Source: Capsicum annuum (lineage: Eukaryota > Streptophyta > Magnoliopsida > Solanales > Solanaceae). From it: 64,000 nt of DNA. The position numbers were made by a program, and so were the translations under genes. Within the stretch, counting starts at the first letter, position 1. Every line of letters starts with the position of its first letter. This document shows, piece after piece, positions 1-10,166 of this stretch. A model generated the notes under the pieces. It had not been told where the DNA came from. It worked only from the letters and a program-made list of their open reading frames with translations, and did not search any database. The DNA lies in assembly GCF_002878395.1 (NCBI RefSeq), contig NW_025856049.1, positions 62,001-126,000 of the forward strand, read 5' to 3'.

Positions 1-395
1 AATTTTTGAAAATTGACGCCCAATCACAAGCTGCCACGTCATCACTTTTAAGAACAACCAAATTGAGTTCTAAATCAGATTTCTTAGTTTCTATTTTTTT
101 ATTCTAGTTTGTTGTGTGTTAAACTCTATAACTAATCTGTAAGCTAGTAACTACCTACTTGGTTGATAATTATTTTTGAGTCTGTTTGTTTGTGTCTTCG
201 GTTTTTGTGTGCTTTTTTTCATTTTTAATTCGTAGAAGTTTGTTGGTTCAAGTCCATGCATCATTTTATTTGAGTCATATCAAACAAAAATCATTTTCGG
301 GCCAAAGCAGATTTACCACTCAATTCACTTGCATGTATTGACAAGTATTAAACACTTATGAGACCAAGTGTGAGGTGAGATCTGAGTGTGAGAGT

Positions 396-610
396 ACAAC
401 AACAACCCAGTATATTCCCACACAGTGAGTTCTGGAGATGGTGAAATGTACGCAGTCTATACCGCTACCTTCGAAGAAGTAGAGAGGCTATTTCTGATAG
501 AACCACGTCTCAAGAGAGAGAATATTATAGCAAGGTCATAATGCAACTTGAAACAAGAGGTATAACATAACAGAAATAAGTGATAAAATAATAATAGTAA
601 ATATCAAGGA
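396..610 (+). mobile_element. SINE, TS/SolS-like
   Basis: Starts with acaacaacaacccag, followed by the blocks 'gtacgcagtctatacc', 'gtagagaggctatttc' and 'gatagaacc', which I recognise as the body of the Solanaceae TS-type tRNA-derived SINEs; it ends in an A/T-rich stretch with ataataatag. It interrupts the family A leader. The opposite arm of the inverted repeat (about 1080-1140, minus) lacks it. About 30 leader bases seem lost at the 3' junction, so no clean target duplication is visible. Subfamily is recalled from memory, not compared. Confidence 0.72.
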
Positions 611-676
611 AATAACGTGTCTATTTTGTAGGTTTTCCTCTTTGTTCTTTTTTTTCTTTTGTTAGGTACAATTGAG

Positions 677-837
677 ATGGAATCCTAGGGTACCACATCC
701 AAACCCATGGGTAATGATATTTTGGGAGATTTGATGTCTCAGATTGATTCCCTTTCTCGAGAATTGAGGGGTGATTTTGACATTATAAAAGGAGACTTGA
801 GATCCATAAAAGGTGATGTAAGATCCATGAGGGGTGA
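677..837 (+). pseudogene. gag-like N-terminus, family A (copy in A1)
   Basis: ATG at 677 begins MES, then TAG as codon 4, then GTTSKPMGNDILGDL and an 8-residue-type repeat (GDLRSIKGDVRSMRGE). The same start (M-x-x-x-GTTSQPLGNDALG) opens every family A element here, so ATG 677 is the ancestral start even though a frame also begins at ATG 707 after the stop. The repeated basic/acidic octads suggest a coiled-coil-like N-terminus (inference). The sequence ends at the palindrome centre, so no gag core or zinc knuckle follows. Dead copy. Confidence 0.7.
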
Positions 838-860
838 ACCCCGGATTTATTCTAATTATG

Positions 861-1021
861 TCACCCCTCATGGATCTTACGTCACCCCTCGTGGATCTCA
901 AGTCTCCTTTTATAATGTCAAAATCACCCGTCAATTCTTGGGAAAGTGTATCAATCTGAGTTATCAAGGCTCCTAAAGCATCATTACCCAAGGGTTGTTA
1001 TGTGGTACCCTAGGATTCCAT
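861..1021 (-). pseudogene. gag-like N-terminus, family A (copy in A2)
   Basis: Reading from 1021 downward: MES, TAG at codon 4 as in the plus arm, GTT, another stop, then QPLGNDALGALITQID and the octad repeat GDLRSTRGDVRSMRGD. It reads directly into the 23-base spacer. Sharing the codon-4 TAG with the opposite arm suggests either duplication of one copy or a shared defective subfamily. Broken and truncated. Confidence 0.7.
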
Positions 1022-2212
1022 ATCAATTGTACCTAACAAAAGCAAAAAAATAACAACAAAGAGGAAAACCTACAAAACAAACAAACACATTAGTTCAAAA
1101 ATCCTCACCACTCTCACATGCGGATCTCACCTCACACTTGGCAAGTGTATTGAGTGGTGAATATTCTTTGGCCCGGAATTGATTTTTGTTTGATATGACT
1201 CAAATAAAATGATGCACGGACTTGAACTAACAAACTTCTACGAATTAAAAATGAGAAAAAAGCACACAAAAATCGAAGACACGAACAAACGGACTCAAAA
1301 ATTATCAACCTAGTAGGTAATTACTAGCTTACAAATTAGTGATAGAGTTTAACACACAAGAAACTAGAATAAAAAATTAGAAACTAAGAAATCTAAATTA
1401 GAACTCAATATGGTTCTTCTTAAAAGTTATGACATGGCAGCTTGTGTTAGGATGTCACTTTTAAAAAATTTCTAATCTGAAATCCCTTGTTTCGGCCAAA
1501 CACTTCTTTAGGGAAGATAAATTTTGGTTTTAGAGGGAAAATAAGGGTTTGAAGCCTTTTTGGAGCTTCAAATGAATTCAAAATTGATTGATCCCCTCAA
1601 GTGTACTTTCAATTGTACTTTTTTGTCCCCTTGTTCCCTCTTCCTTTTTGGAATACTTAGAATATTCTTGTATAAACACTTAGTACACTCTCTCTCTTCT
1701 CCCTTTTTGGATCAGACAAGCTACTTCAATATTCTTCTTCAGCAAGATTTGAAGATGGTGGATGAACAAGATGAATATTCAAGAGTTGACCACGGTTTGA
1801 CCACTAGGCAAATGAACCCCAAATTCTAATTTTCCTTTTGATCAAGGTTCCCTTTGAAAATAAAAGCACAAACAACAATAAATCAGCAACAAAACACACA
1901 TACAAGGGATCCACCATGATATCCCACCTCAAAAGCTCCAAACAAGTCACAACAATGGTGGATCTAGCTCAAAAATAACTAAATCATGTTCCAAACGTAG
2001 ATATAGACTCCCTAGGTGCTAGGGAACAAGAATCTAGTACTTAAAACAAAAATAACAACACAAAAACATGTAGATCTAAGATTTAAAGTGTTGTCCACGT
2101 ACAAAAACGTGAAACACCTATTTTTGTTTATTTTCTTGACTCTAGACTCTTTTTTTTTAGGAGATTTTCTTAGATCGAAGGCTTAGAGTTGTGGGAAGAA
2201 CACTAATATATG

Positions 2213-2227
2213 GTGCTTGATACCAAA
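2213..2227 (-). other. Primer-binding site (initiator Met-tRNA type)
   Basis: Minus strand reads TTGGTATCAAGCACC directly after the LTR end. It resembles the plant initiator-Met tRNA complement TGGTATCAGAGC, with mismatches from decay. It fixes the LTR boundary at 2228 and the orientation of A2. Confidence 0.75.
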
Positions 2228-2790
2228 TAATACAAGTATCAACTACTAAAAGAAATGAAGGCCTAAAGAAACCAAAAACAGCAACTAGAATAAAGGGAGA
2301 TGAAGATGAAATCCATAAAAATAAAGGATAGTAGTGAGACATACACTAACACCAATGAATTGCATCAATGTGTGTATCAAAAACCAAGACACATAACACC
2401 AATGACAGATAACACCACACTCTTAGGTGGACAAAAGAAATTTACACTCCTCTACAGCACCTTTCTTGCCAATTGATCAACACAAGTGAAATCCATCAAA
2501 AGTATTAATCCCTAGTTTCGTTGTCTTTTCCATGACCAACACAAAGATGCTTTTCCAAGCCTTACTCTAACAAAAGAAAAATACAACATGAGTAATACTC
2601 AATGAATTCATCAATGCTCCATGAAAAGAGAGGCTAATTTGTCTATTTATACTATTACATAATAAATGTCAAATATACCCTTACAGAATAAGGGAATTGG
2701 GGTGCTCCAAAAGGCCTTCAATCACTTGTCAATTCTGAAGCTTGAACCTTTGATAATGCCTTGTACTCTTTCATTCTCTTTAAGGTTGCA
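2228..2790 (-). repeat. Family A LTR (5' LTR of A2)
   Basis: Ends CTTGTATTA (minus) just before the primer-binding site. It contains the family A promoter block (complement of taatagtataaatagac near 2640-2655) and the 'caattgatcaacacaagtg' block. The expected TGATACAAG start is degraded; the best alignment puts it near 2790. About 560 bases, shorter than the ~700 of better copies. Confidence 0.75.
2643..2651 (-). promoter_or_regulatory. TATA box of family A LTR
   Basis: Minus strand TATAAATAG inside the conserved context 'taatagtataaatagac', the same as at 21007, 21459, 34749 and 38183. Likely the U3 core promoter of the LTR; functional state unknown. Confidence 0.6.
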
Positions 2791-2905
2791 TTAGGTGTCC
2801 ACCATGAGTGGAAGACTTGATTTTGTTGAGAGTCGAAGGAACTCATGACATTCTCCTCCTAATCCTTATCAAGTTTCTTCTAGTGTTCCAGGTAACAACT
2901 CATCC
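2791..2905. other. Junction stretch between A2 LTR and A3 interior
   Basis: About 115 bases that I cannot assign: past the degraded LTR start of A2 and before recognisable gag-side sequence of A3. It contains tcctcctaatcctta but no complete LTR end. A deletion or recombination junction is likely. Confidence 0.4.
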
Positions 2906-4100
2906 ATGATTATCACCCCTGAGACCCCCCACAACATGCTTTACCTCCACTATCCCCACGAAACCAATCCTAAACCTCCAAAACTTGAAATGTCTAAAGC
3001 CCATAACATCCTCAAATTAACTAAGTCCAACAAGAAGGAATTGAAACACAAACACAAACCTTCAGATCCAAAGACCTTATCCTCCACAAATCCAAAATCC
3101 TTAAATCCAAAGACCAAATAACCAAAGTCCTTATTGTCCCCCCTAAAGACCCCAAACTGGAAACTACCCTATTCCCATTGAAGACTATAATAAAGGGTAT
3201 CAATAAGGTTATGATGTTCCTAATGATAACTGTTGGTTTAAGGAAGAAATAAAGGCAATACATGGTCAAAGAGGGCATTATGGAAGGAACCGAGGGTAAG
3301 AAGAAAGGCAAGGAAATCATGAGGTTGGCGTTAATTCAATCAAGGTTGGTATTCAAATTTTCAAAGGTGAGAGTAATCTATAAATATATCTTTCTTAGGA
3401 ATATTCTTGTGAAAAGCTTTTACAAGTGAATGACTTTATGGAAGAGATGAAAAGTTGCTATGCTATTGCTTACTTTGAAGGATATGCCAACACTTGGTGG
3501 GATTACACAACGAAGTTAGGTAATGTGTTGATTGGCGGGCAACCACATCTTTGGGATATATTAAAGAGACTAATGAGAGAGAGATATGTATCGGAGCATT
3601 ATAGACATGAGCTCCTTGCCAAGCCTTACAACTTAAGGCAAGGTAGCAAGAGTGTCATGGAATATTATGATGAATTCCAACAACTTGTTTTGAAGCTTGA
3701 CCATAGAGTTTAACAACTGCATCATAATGTTATTCTCTTGAAGGTTTGATTTAACAAGGACATATCCTCCCGTTTGACTCTTCATAAGTTTTAAATCATT
3801 AATGGTATCTTCCAATTGGACATGGAGATTGAAAAAGAGAACAAACAGAAGTCAACGTAGAAGCTCAAAAGCCAACAAGCCTTGGGTTTAAACAAGAAAC
3901 AAGAGGTAACTCAATCTATTTATAGTTGGAACAAGGACTAATTTACTTCATCTCAAACTCCACAAATCGAGAGCAAGGTTGCCAAATACCACCCCCCAAG
4001 AAATGAAGGTAAATCTACTTTTACTTCTCATTATAAATGTCTCCAATGCTTCAATTGTCAAGGTTGGGGTCATAGGTCAAGTTAGTGCCTACATGACATA
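2906..4100 (+). pseudogene. Ty3/Gypsy-type Gag remnant with zinc knuckle
   Basis: 3330-3713 encodes a retrotransposon gag core: YFEGYANTWWDYTTK, then MRERYV, then LRQGSKSVMEYYDEFQQL, the usual 'W..F...F' and 'Q....V..Y...F..L' signatures. A CCHC knuckle lies at 4047-4088: CFNCQGWGH, four positions, then C, with one of the four being a TAG. The upstream part (2906-3330) is proline- and lysine-rich low-complexity sequence like the Gag linker. Gag would package the element RNA. Several stops and frame changes: non-functional. A complete knuckle of the same type is on the minus strand at 19475-19516. Confidence 0.75.
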
Positions 4101-4237
4101 ATTTGATTCTAAGAGAGGGGAATTTATACAATCTTAGGGAGGAAATAGAGTTGGAAACCGAGGGCAATGATGACAACTCTTAATATGGAGAGTATGTAGA
4201 ACCCAAAACTCTAGGGAAGCGAAGTGAGTAAGATGTC

Positions 4238-4852
4238 TTGCCTTTTGAGGGTGAATGTGATGTTCCTAACTATGTAGTTAGAAAAATTATGTTTGATAAG
4301 ACCTTGGATGATTCAAGCCAAAGAGCAGGTCTCTTTCACACCAAGTGCCTTGTTAAATGTGGAGTATGTTTTTTTACTATAGATAGTGGGGGTTCTATAA
4401 ACATTCCTAGTGTCACTATGGTTGACTAATTGAAACAACCCACTAACCCTCACCAAAATTCGTATAAACTACAATGGTTGAATGCTTGTGGTGAATTGAA
4501 GGTGAATCGCCAAAGCTTGATTCAGTTCCAATTGGTAAATTACAAGGATGAAGTTTTATGTGATATACTCCCCATGCAAGCATGTCATGTATTATTGGGT
4601 AGGCCTTGGAAATTTGATAAATCCATTAATCATGATGGAAGGTCTAATAGATACACACTTGAGCATAGTGGCCGAAATTTCACCCTTGTCCCTCTTCCAC
4701 CATCTAGTATGAATGAAAACCATGAGAAATATAAGTTGTCGAAGAATAAAATAAAAAGGAAAAGTGAAAAGGAGGTCTCAGGTAGTGAAGGAGAAAGGGG
4801 AACAAAATATTTAATTATGGGTCTTTCCCACAAAGGTCCCTTTACTAACTAA
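4238..4852 (+). pseudogene. Retropepsin-like aspartic protease remnant
   Basis: One frame broken by a TAA at 4427. Before the stop: CFFTIDSGGSINIPS, a DSG-type catalytic loop. After it: YKLQWLNACGELKVNR, then MQACHVLLGRPWKFDKS, INHDGRSNRYTL, and LVPLPPSS. These are hallmarks of plant Ty3/Gypsy proteases: flap, ILLG-like and 'GRPW.(F/Y)D' motifs. It would cleave the Gag-Pol polyprotein. A Lys/Glu/Ser-rich tail follows, then the ORF-U motif normally read LIVDLVHKEP (here IMGLSHKGP, near 4815). Pseudogene, but the family is clear. Confidence 0.75.
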
Positions 4853-4859
4853 CCCAAAT

Positions 4860-5780
4860 GCTAGCATTTTTCTGTGTATTTTATTTTCTTGTGTGCAGGT
4901 TCAAGAACCTAAAAGTACCAGGGAGAATCCCAAGAAAGTTACCTTCAAACCATCAGCCAAAAGTCCCAATTTTGGGATAAGTGATGAAAAAGTGAGTCCA
5001 AGGGGAAACTTGAAATATTACCTTGTAATGTGGAGAATGAAAACTGCCCTAATGTAAAACAGGATGAAAAATACACTTTCTATTATTGACAAGGTGACAT
5101 TACCACACTCAACACTTCCTTGAACTTGAAAAGTCATGATGTGACTTCTAGTGAAGCGTTCTCAGAATAGCTTAATATAGTACTACATGCTTATTTTTTA
5201 GGTAGTTCTCTTGTGGTGTGGAATGATTAATGTGCTCCAAATAATATCTCACTACTTGAACATGTGAATGGTATGATTAAAAACTTTCAAGTTAGTGTTA
5301 ATGTTTGTATTATTGATCTTGATAGTGAATATGGTCCTTTGAAATTGTGTCATGAAGGCCATGATATTAGGATTGTTCATAGTGATCATGTGTAGGTACA
5401 AGTTCCGAGTAATGCCTTGGATAATTGTGGGTTTGATTTTCCAGTAAAATGGATGAGTAACCTAGGATTAGATACTTGTCTATCTCTTTTATTTGATCCC
5501 GGTGCATTATTAGGGTGGGAAGGGGATGATTTTGTGTTGTACTCTTCTTTGTTTGATGTCTGTATTAATAATTTCCTTTGTGATGATTGTAGTAAGTGTT
5601 TCATGATAATAACAAAGGAGTAATTGCTATATTCCAAGAGTGTACCCCCTTGGTGTGTTTATATAATTGTGGTACTAATCCTAACCCTTCTATCATAAGG
5701 ATTATGTGCTTGTTGTCCCTCTCTTTGGTTTTTCAAGGTGTTAAGAATTTGAGGTTAAATTCCTTTCAAGATGAAGAGGA
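4860..5780 (+). pseudogene. ORF-U remnant (unknown internal protein) in A3
   Basis: The beginning (4900-5010) matches the ORF-U segment near 23700: VQVQEP, KPSAKSPNFGISDE. The end carries DTCLSLLFDPGALLGWEGDD (5481-5540), a MIITK block, then NCGTNPNPSIIRIMCL (5667-5715) and NSFQDEEDNTS (5757-5790), which overlaps the polypurine tract and enters the LTR. The same order is found at 8283-9195 (minus), 25200-25740 and 37740-37960. No enzymatic or retroviral domain recognised. Heavily mutated; function unknown. Confidence 0.6.
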
Positions 5781-6452
5781 TAATACAAGCTTAAAGAGCA
5801 CAATAATTATATGGTCTTGTAAAAGGTTCAAGTTTTGGATTTTTGCAACTGATTGAAGATCTTATGGAGCATTTTTGAAGCCTTGTCCTAGTGAATAGAG
5901 GAAAAAGGTTCTTGTACTCAAGAGGTTCCTCTCATTAAGGGCATTCAGGACTTTTTACTCTCCAGATTAACACTCAAGAGGTGCCCCCACTTAAGCTCTC
6001 ATTAAGGGAAATTTAGTCATTGTTATATAATAGTATAAAAAGACATTATAGCTTCTATTTTTATTTATCTTTGAAGAATTGTTGAGTGAACAAATATTAT
6101 ATTCTTTATTCCACATCCTTAAAAGTGGAATCCAAAATTAGTGTCTTCTTTGAGTGTGGAATCACTATTGTTAACATTTTGGACAGAAAGGTAAGTGCTT
6201 GAGGACATTGACCCCTTTATATCTACATAAGAGTGGGGTGTTATCCATCATTGGTGTTGTGTGTCTTGGTATTTGATACACACCTTGGTGATATTATTTA
6301 GTGTTGGTGTATGTATTATTACTATCCTTTTACTTAAATAAAATTTTGTCTTCTTTTTGTGTTGAATCCGATTGTGTGTTAGTTTATTCTACTTCATCTC
6401 ATCTTCTTCTCTTTAGATTGTGTTCTTGTGCTTGGATTCTAGTAGTTTTTTT
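5781..6452 (+). repeat. Family A LTR (3' LTR of A3)
   Basis: Starts TAATACAAGCTTAAAGAGCAC right after the purine-rich ttcaagatgaagagga. It contains two 'actcaagaggtgcc' blocks, the promoter block (tagtataaaaagac near 6030-6045) and the 'gataca' block near 6270. The end is degraded (about 6452) and no primer-binding site follows. Confidence 0.78.
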
Positions 6453-7622
6453 CAAGCTTTAGGTTTGTTCCTTTATCACACTATTGTTGTTTCTTAGGTT
6501 GTACAAAACTTTAGGCAGGTTCTCAAAATTGGAGGGTTTTTGGTTTGATATTGAGCTTGAAATTATTGGTATTGTGTTTGTGGAGTTGTATTGAGCTTGG
6601 GTTTAGAATTTTATTGAATTCGGGGTTCATTTTCATAAGTGTCATTTTTGAATGTTCTTGGTGTTCTTCAAGTTCTTAAAATATTATTGAAGAAGAAGAT
6701 TCAAAAAGTGGTGTTTGATCCAAAAGGTAATTGAGAGAAAGATTTGGTACTTGTTTATTCTAAAGAATATTCGAAGTCTTCTAAAGAAAGAAAGAATCAA
6801 ATACCATAAAATGTGAATATTCTAAAGAAAGAGACAAAGTAGAGAACAAAGGAGGGTACCATAAAAATTCAAGTCTTTCAAGAGTGTTTTGATACATTGT
6901 TTAAGCCTTTAAGCCCTGAATAATCTCCTAAGAAGCTCACAAGATCATTAAAAGAAGGAGAAAAACATTGAAGGACCTCCACACCTATCCTCCATATGTT
7001 AAAGGACAAAAAGACCCATTGGTTGAGGTTGGTGGACAACCTAATGGTTAGTCAAAAGACTGATGGACTACCACCCCTCCCGTCAAAAAACACCACCTAT
7101 CCAGCAAGCTACTAGTTAGAAAAAATAAACTAGGTAACGGTCAATCACCATTGTGATGGTCAATAACTAAGGCCATAACTTGAAAGAAGTTTACCAATGT
7201 CTTAGAAATTTAATCTAAGCTCATTGTTATATATCCTAGATTCTTTTCTTTGATTCTTATTCTTCTTTTCTTGATTCTAAATGTTAATTCACAACTAGTA
7301 ATCGTCATACTTAGTTATGAAGTAGTATTTTAGTATGTTTCTTTCTTCCTCCTTTTTTCTTTGTGTGCTTTTGTAGTTTTAATTCTTTGTAGATTATTTG
7401 TTTCAAGTTCATAAGTAGATTTTTTATTTCTATGAGTCGATTAAACAATCCATTCCGACTGCAAAGTATAGATTGATACCTTATTGTCCATTGGAGTGTA
7501 CATAACTTTCAATATTCGTTGCCCAATTATGAAGATCACAATGTTGAGTTCATAGAAGTGTTTGTGAGGTGCATTACTACTAATATTATTTGTTCATTTT
7601 GTAGGTACAATGTGATATAAGG
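6453..7622 (+). other. Family A leader-like DNA, no gene
   Basis: Untranslated-leader sequence in plus orientation: 'gtgtttgatccaaaaggtaa', 'ttaattcacaactagtaa', 'tttgttcattttgtaggtac' recur in other family A leaders in the same order. No coding frame is supported. It stops at 7622, exactly where the A4 LTR begins, so A4 seems to have landed just upstream of this copy's gag start. What continues after A4 (11550) is not the expected family A gag start, so the flanks may also be rearranged. Confidence 0.6.
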
Positions 7623-8322
7623 TGTTAGCTAAAAGAAAGATATAACTAAAATTCAAGGCTAAAGAAACAAAAATGAGCAACTAAAGAAAGAAGAGATGAA
7701 GTAAAAACTTGAAGAAAATAGCATTAAATGAAAGATAGTAATGAAACATACACCAACTCTAATGATCAGCACCTAAGTGTATATTAAACACTTAAACACA
7801 CCTCACCATTGATGGATAACACTTCATTCATAGGTGAACAAAAAGGGATCAACTGCTCAAGCACCCAACCTTTCTTGCAAAAATGTCAACAATAGTTATT
7901 CCACACTCAATGATTACCCTAGTTTCAATGTTTTTTCCAAGACCTACAATAAAATGGCTTTTCCAAGCTCTACACAAAGAAAGAAAATACAATTTGAGTT
8001 TCACTCAATCAATTCTTCAAAACTAATGAAAATGGAAGATAAAAGGTTTATTTATACTATTACATAACAATGGCTAAAATGCCCTTAATAAAGGGTGCTC
8101 CTTTGGAGTGTAAAAGGGAGGTCTTAAAAGACCACAATTCCCTTTGTTGAGGCGCCTATGTGATGTAGAAATACCTCTTTCTCTCTTTAATTTGGAAAAT
8201 GCTTTGTAATGGTTCCAAAAGTTCTTCAAGCACTTGCAAATCCGAGACTTGATTCTTTAACAATCTGAAGCTGAAACCTTCTTCAAGACCTTGTAAACCT
8301 TGTGCTCTTTATGCTTGTATCA
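7623..8322 (-). repeat. Family A LTR (3' LTR of A4)
   Basis: Starts on the minus strand with TGATACAAGCATAAAGAGCAC, immediately after the purine-rich tract read as aagatggagaggg (8335-8323); ends near tagctaaca at 7623. About 700 bases. Promoter block near 8040-8065. Used as the reference for the intact LTR start. Confidence 0.82.
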
Positions 8323-9730
8323 CCCTCTCCATCTTGAAAGGAATTTGACCTCAAATTCAAGCTTTGAAACCCCAAAAAGAAGGAAAACAAACGCACAATC
8401 CTCTTAATAGGAGAGTTAACATTAGTGCCACAATTATACAAATGCATCAAGCGGGCACATTCTTGGAATACAACATATAATCCTTTGCTTTGATCATAAA
8501 ACACTTACTAAAAGCATCACAAAGATCATGGCTAAGATAGACATCAAGTAGAGAGGAATGCAATCCGAGGCAAATCCTTCCCCACCCAATAGTATATACG
8601 GGTCAAATGTAAGATGTACATAAGGATCTAAGCCAACTCTACCCTTTCCTTTTACTAGAAAATCATGCTCATAATTAATCCAAGAAATTACCCTTATGAG
8701 AAATCTATCATTCAAGACAAAGGGGTTGGAACCTAAAATTTCTCCCCTATGATCAGACACACCTTTATTCACAAGTTTACCAAACACGCAATCATCATGA
8801 ACAAGATTAGTTCCTTGGTTTTTATCGCACAAACTCAAAGGACCATACTTAATATGTACAACATTACAAGCATCAACAAGCTAAGGTTATAAATATTTGA
8901 AATACATCCGTGGGCCTTTTGTGTTTGATAAAAATGTCTTAGCATAAAGGATACCAAATGCATGAATAGCATCAACATAAAAAATAAATGCACATGTCCA
9001 GAAATTATTCCACCCATACCGCGAAGGAATTTCGAGATCAAATGGAAGTAGAAGATAAAGGTCTAAGCTGCGATGACCCACTCCCTTGATTTGGCTAATT
9101 TTCTCACAATTATTCAAGGCATTAAATACAACTTTAACATACACAAGTCCACTATAAACAAGACTAATATAATGGATTTCATTGCACAAGTTCAAAGGAC
9201 TATGTTAAATACCAAGATCATCATTACAAGTATCATTACTAACATGTAAATTCTCAAACATACCATTCTCATGCTCAAGTAGTGAACCAGTTTTAAGAGA
9301 AAGTTGATCATTATTCACAAAAGAAGAGTTACTAAGGAAAGTGGTATACACTTGTAAACCCAAAAAACTTTGCTAGACACTACATCACAATATTTTGAGT
9401 TAAAAGAAGTGATGAGAGTAGCGAAGTCACCTTGGGTAAGGCTAGGGAAGTCCACTTTTTTGGCTCTCTTGGTCAAGTGAGTCTCTAGTTCTTTTCTAAC
9501 ACATTCATGTGGAACTACTTTTTGATCCTTCTTGATTATCATTTCATCTAGTACCTGCACAAAAGAAGAATCAAAGCTTAGAAAAATGCTAGCTTTTGGA
9601 TTAGGAAGTAACAAGGGTTCTTTGTGGACAAAATCCACAATCAAGCATTTCATTTCCTTTTCTACTTAACTACCCACGGTTTCCTTTTCCATTTCCTTCT
9701 TTTCTTTACACTCTTCTTGTATCTCAACGT
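8323..9730 (-). pseudogene. ORF-U (unknown internal protein) in A4
   Basis: Reading downward from 9660: CLIVDFVHKEPLLLPNPKAS, DEMIIKKDQKVVPHEC, KYCDVVSS; then (9195-8887) VYSGLVYVKVVFNALNNCE, DLYLLLPFDLEIPSRYGW and FIFYVDAIHAFGILYAKTF; then (8838-8494) LVHDDCVFGKLVNKGV; and finally YNCGTNVN and NSFQDGEGDTS (8440-8310), which crosses the polypurine tract. Blocks equivalent to these occur at 25300-25740 and 36925-37700. No known fold or active site seen; some Leu/Phe-rich stretches could be membrane-like. Frames shift several times, so this copy is dead. Possibly a captured host gene or a highly diverged env-like or pol-derived segment (inference). Confidence 0.6.
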
Positions 9731-9821
9731 CAAGCTTCTCTACATCATGAAAACCAACCTCATCACCCTAGGATTCCATCACCATCTCTTCTCTTAGATG
9801 TATGGGGTGATTTTGGTTTAA

Positions 9822-10166
9822 TTAATCTTGGGGAGGACGCATTTGATTACATTTGTGATGTAATTGGATTTGTCGAATGGGATATTGTGGAGTGTGGTGT
9901 CCTTGGTAATGTGAATTTGGGACTTGGTGGTTTGAATTTTGTGCAGGCTTTGGTGGATATAATCTATCAACCCTCGCTTTCATTCTAATCACACCACCTA
10001 TCAAGGATGCCATTTAACTCCACATAGTATCTATATCACCCTTTATGTCTCTCCTCATAGCATTCATATTACCCTTCATATCTCGAGAAAAGGTCTCAAT
10101 ACGAGCCATCGAGGCTCCTAAAATATCATTACCCAAGGGTTGAGATGTGGTACCCTCGAATTCCAT
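9822..10166 (-). pseudogene. gag-like N-terminus, family A (A4)
   Basis: ATG at 10166: MEFEGTTSQPLGNDILGASM, then ARIETFSRDMKGNMNAM and RRDIKGDIDTM, a stop, then VRIDRLYPPKP-like text (observed ARVDRLYPPKPAQNSNHQV). Met-rich, heptad-like basic/acidic repeats precede a proline/glutamine-rich tail. Upstream codons back to 10229 are open but fall in the leader, so ATG 10166, aligned with all sister copies, is preferred. The retroviral gag core is missing; the text jumps to the ORF-U LIVDFVHKEP motif. Confidence 0.65.

Larger units (their letters stand above)
1..837 (+). mobile_element. Family A retroelement fragment A1: leader plus gag start
   Basis: Plus-strand leader and first gag codons of a family A non-autonomous LTR element. 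The leader matches those at 21835-23089, 35191-36448 and (minus) 57436-58681: the stretches around 'ttggttcaagtc', 'accaagtgtgaggt' and 'ttttgtaggtttt' recur in order. It contains no long frame except the gag start at 677. The LTR lies outside the window. Confidence 0.8.
1..1466. repeat. Large inverted repeat (two head-to-head family A fragments)
   Basis: Bases 861 onward read on the minus strand repeat bases 837 back to 1: both arms contain the same leader, the same gag start with TAG as codon 4, and the same internal RGD-type repeats. The spacer (838-860) is 23 bases. Position 1 pairs with about 1466. The left arm is longer because it carries a SINE. The right arm continues past 1466 to a primer-binding site and LTR, whereas the left arm runs off the window. 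A read-through transcript would fold into a long hairpin. Confidence 0.85.
861..2790 (-). mobile_element. Family A retroelement fragment A2 (minus): 5' LTR, leader, gag start
   Basis: On the minus strand the order is LTR (2790-2228), primer-binding site (2227-2213), leader (2212-1022) and gag start (1021-861). The leader has no long convincing frame; its text matches the other family A leaders, including 'ttgaccactaggcaaatgaacc' also seen near 10430 and 58260. Everything 3' of the gag start is replaced by the inverted partner A1. Confidence 0.8.
2880..6452 (+). mobile_element. Family A retroelement A3: gag - protease - ORF-U - 3' LTR
   Basis: A 5'-truncated element. Order: gag remnant (2906-4100), aspartic protease remnant (4238-4852), ORF-U 3' half (4860-5780), polypurine tract (ttcaagatgaagagga, ending 5780), LTR (5781-6452). 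Reverse transcriptase, RNase H and integrase are absent: the protease runs directly into ORF-U within about 60 bases. This is the clearest gag-protease copy of the family A architecture in the window. Confidence 0.8.
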
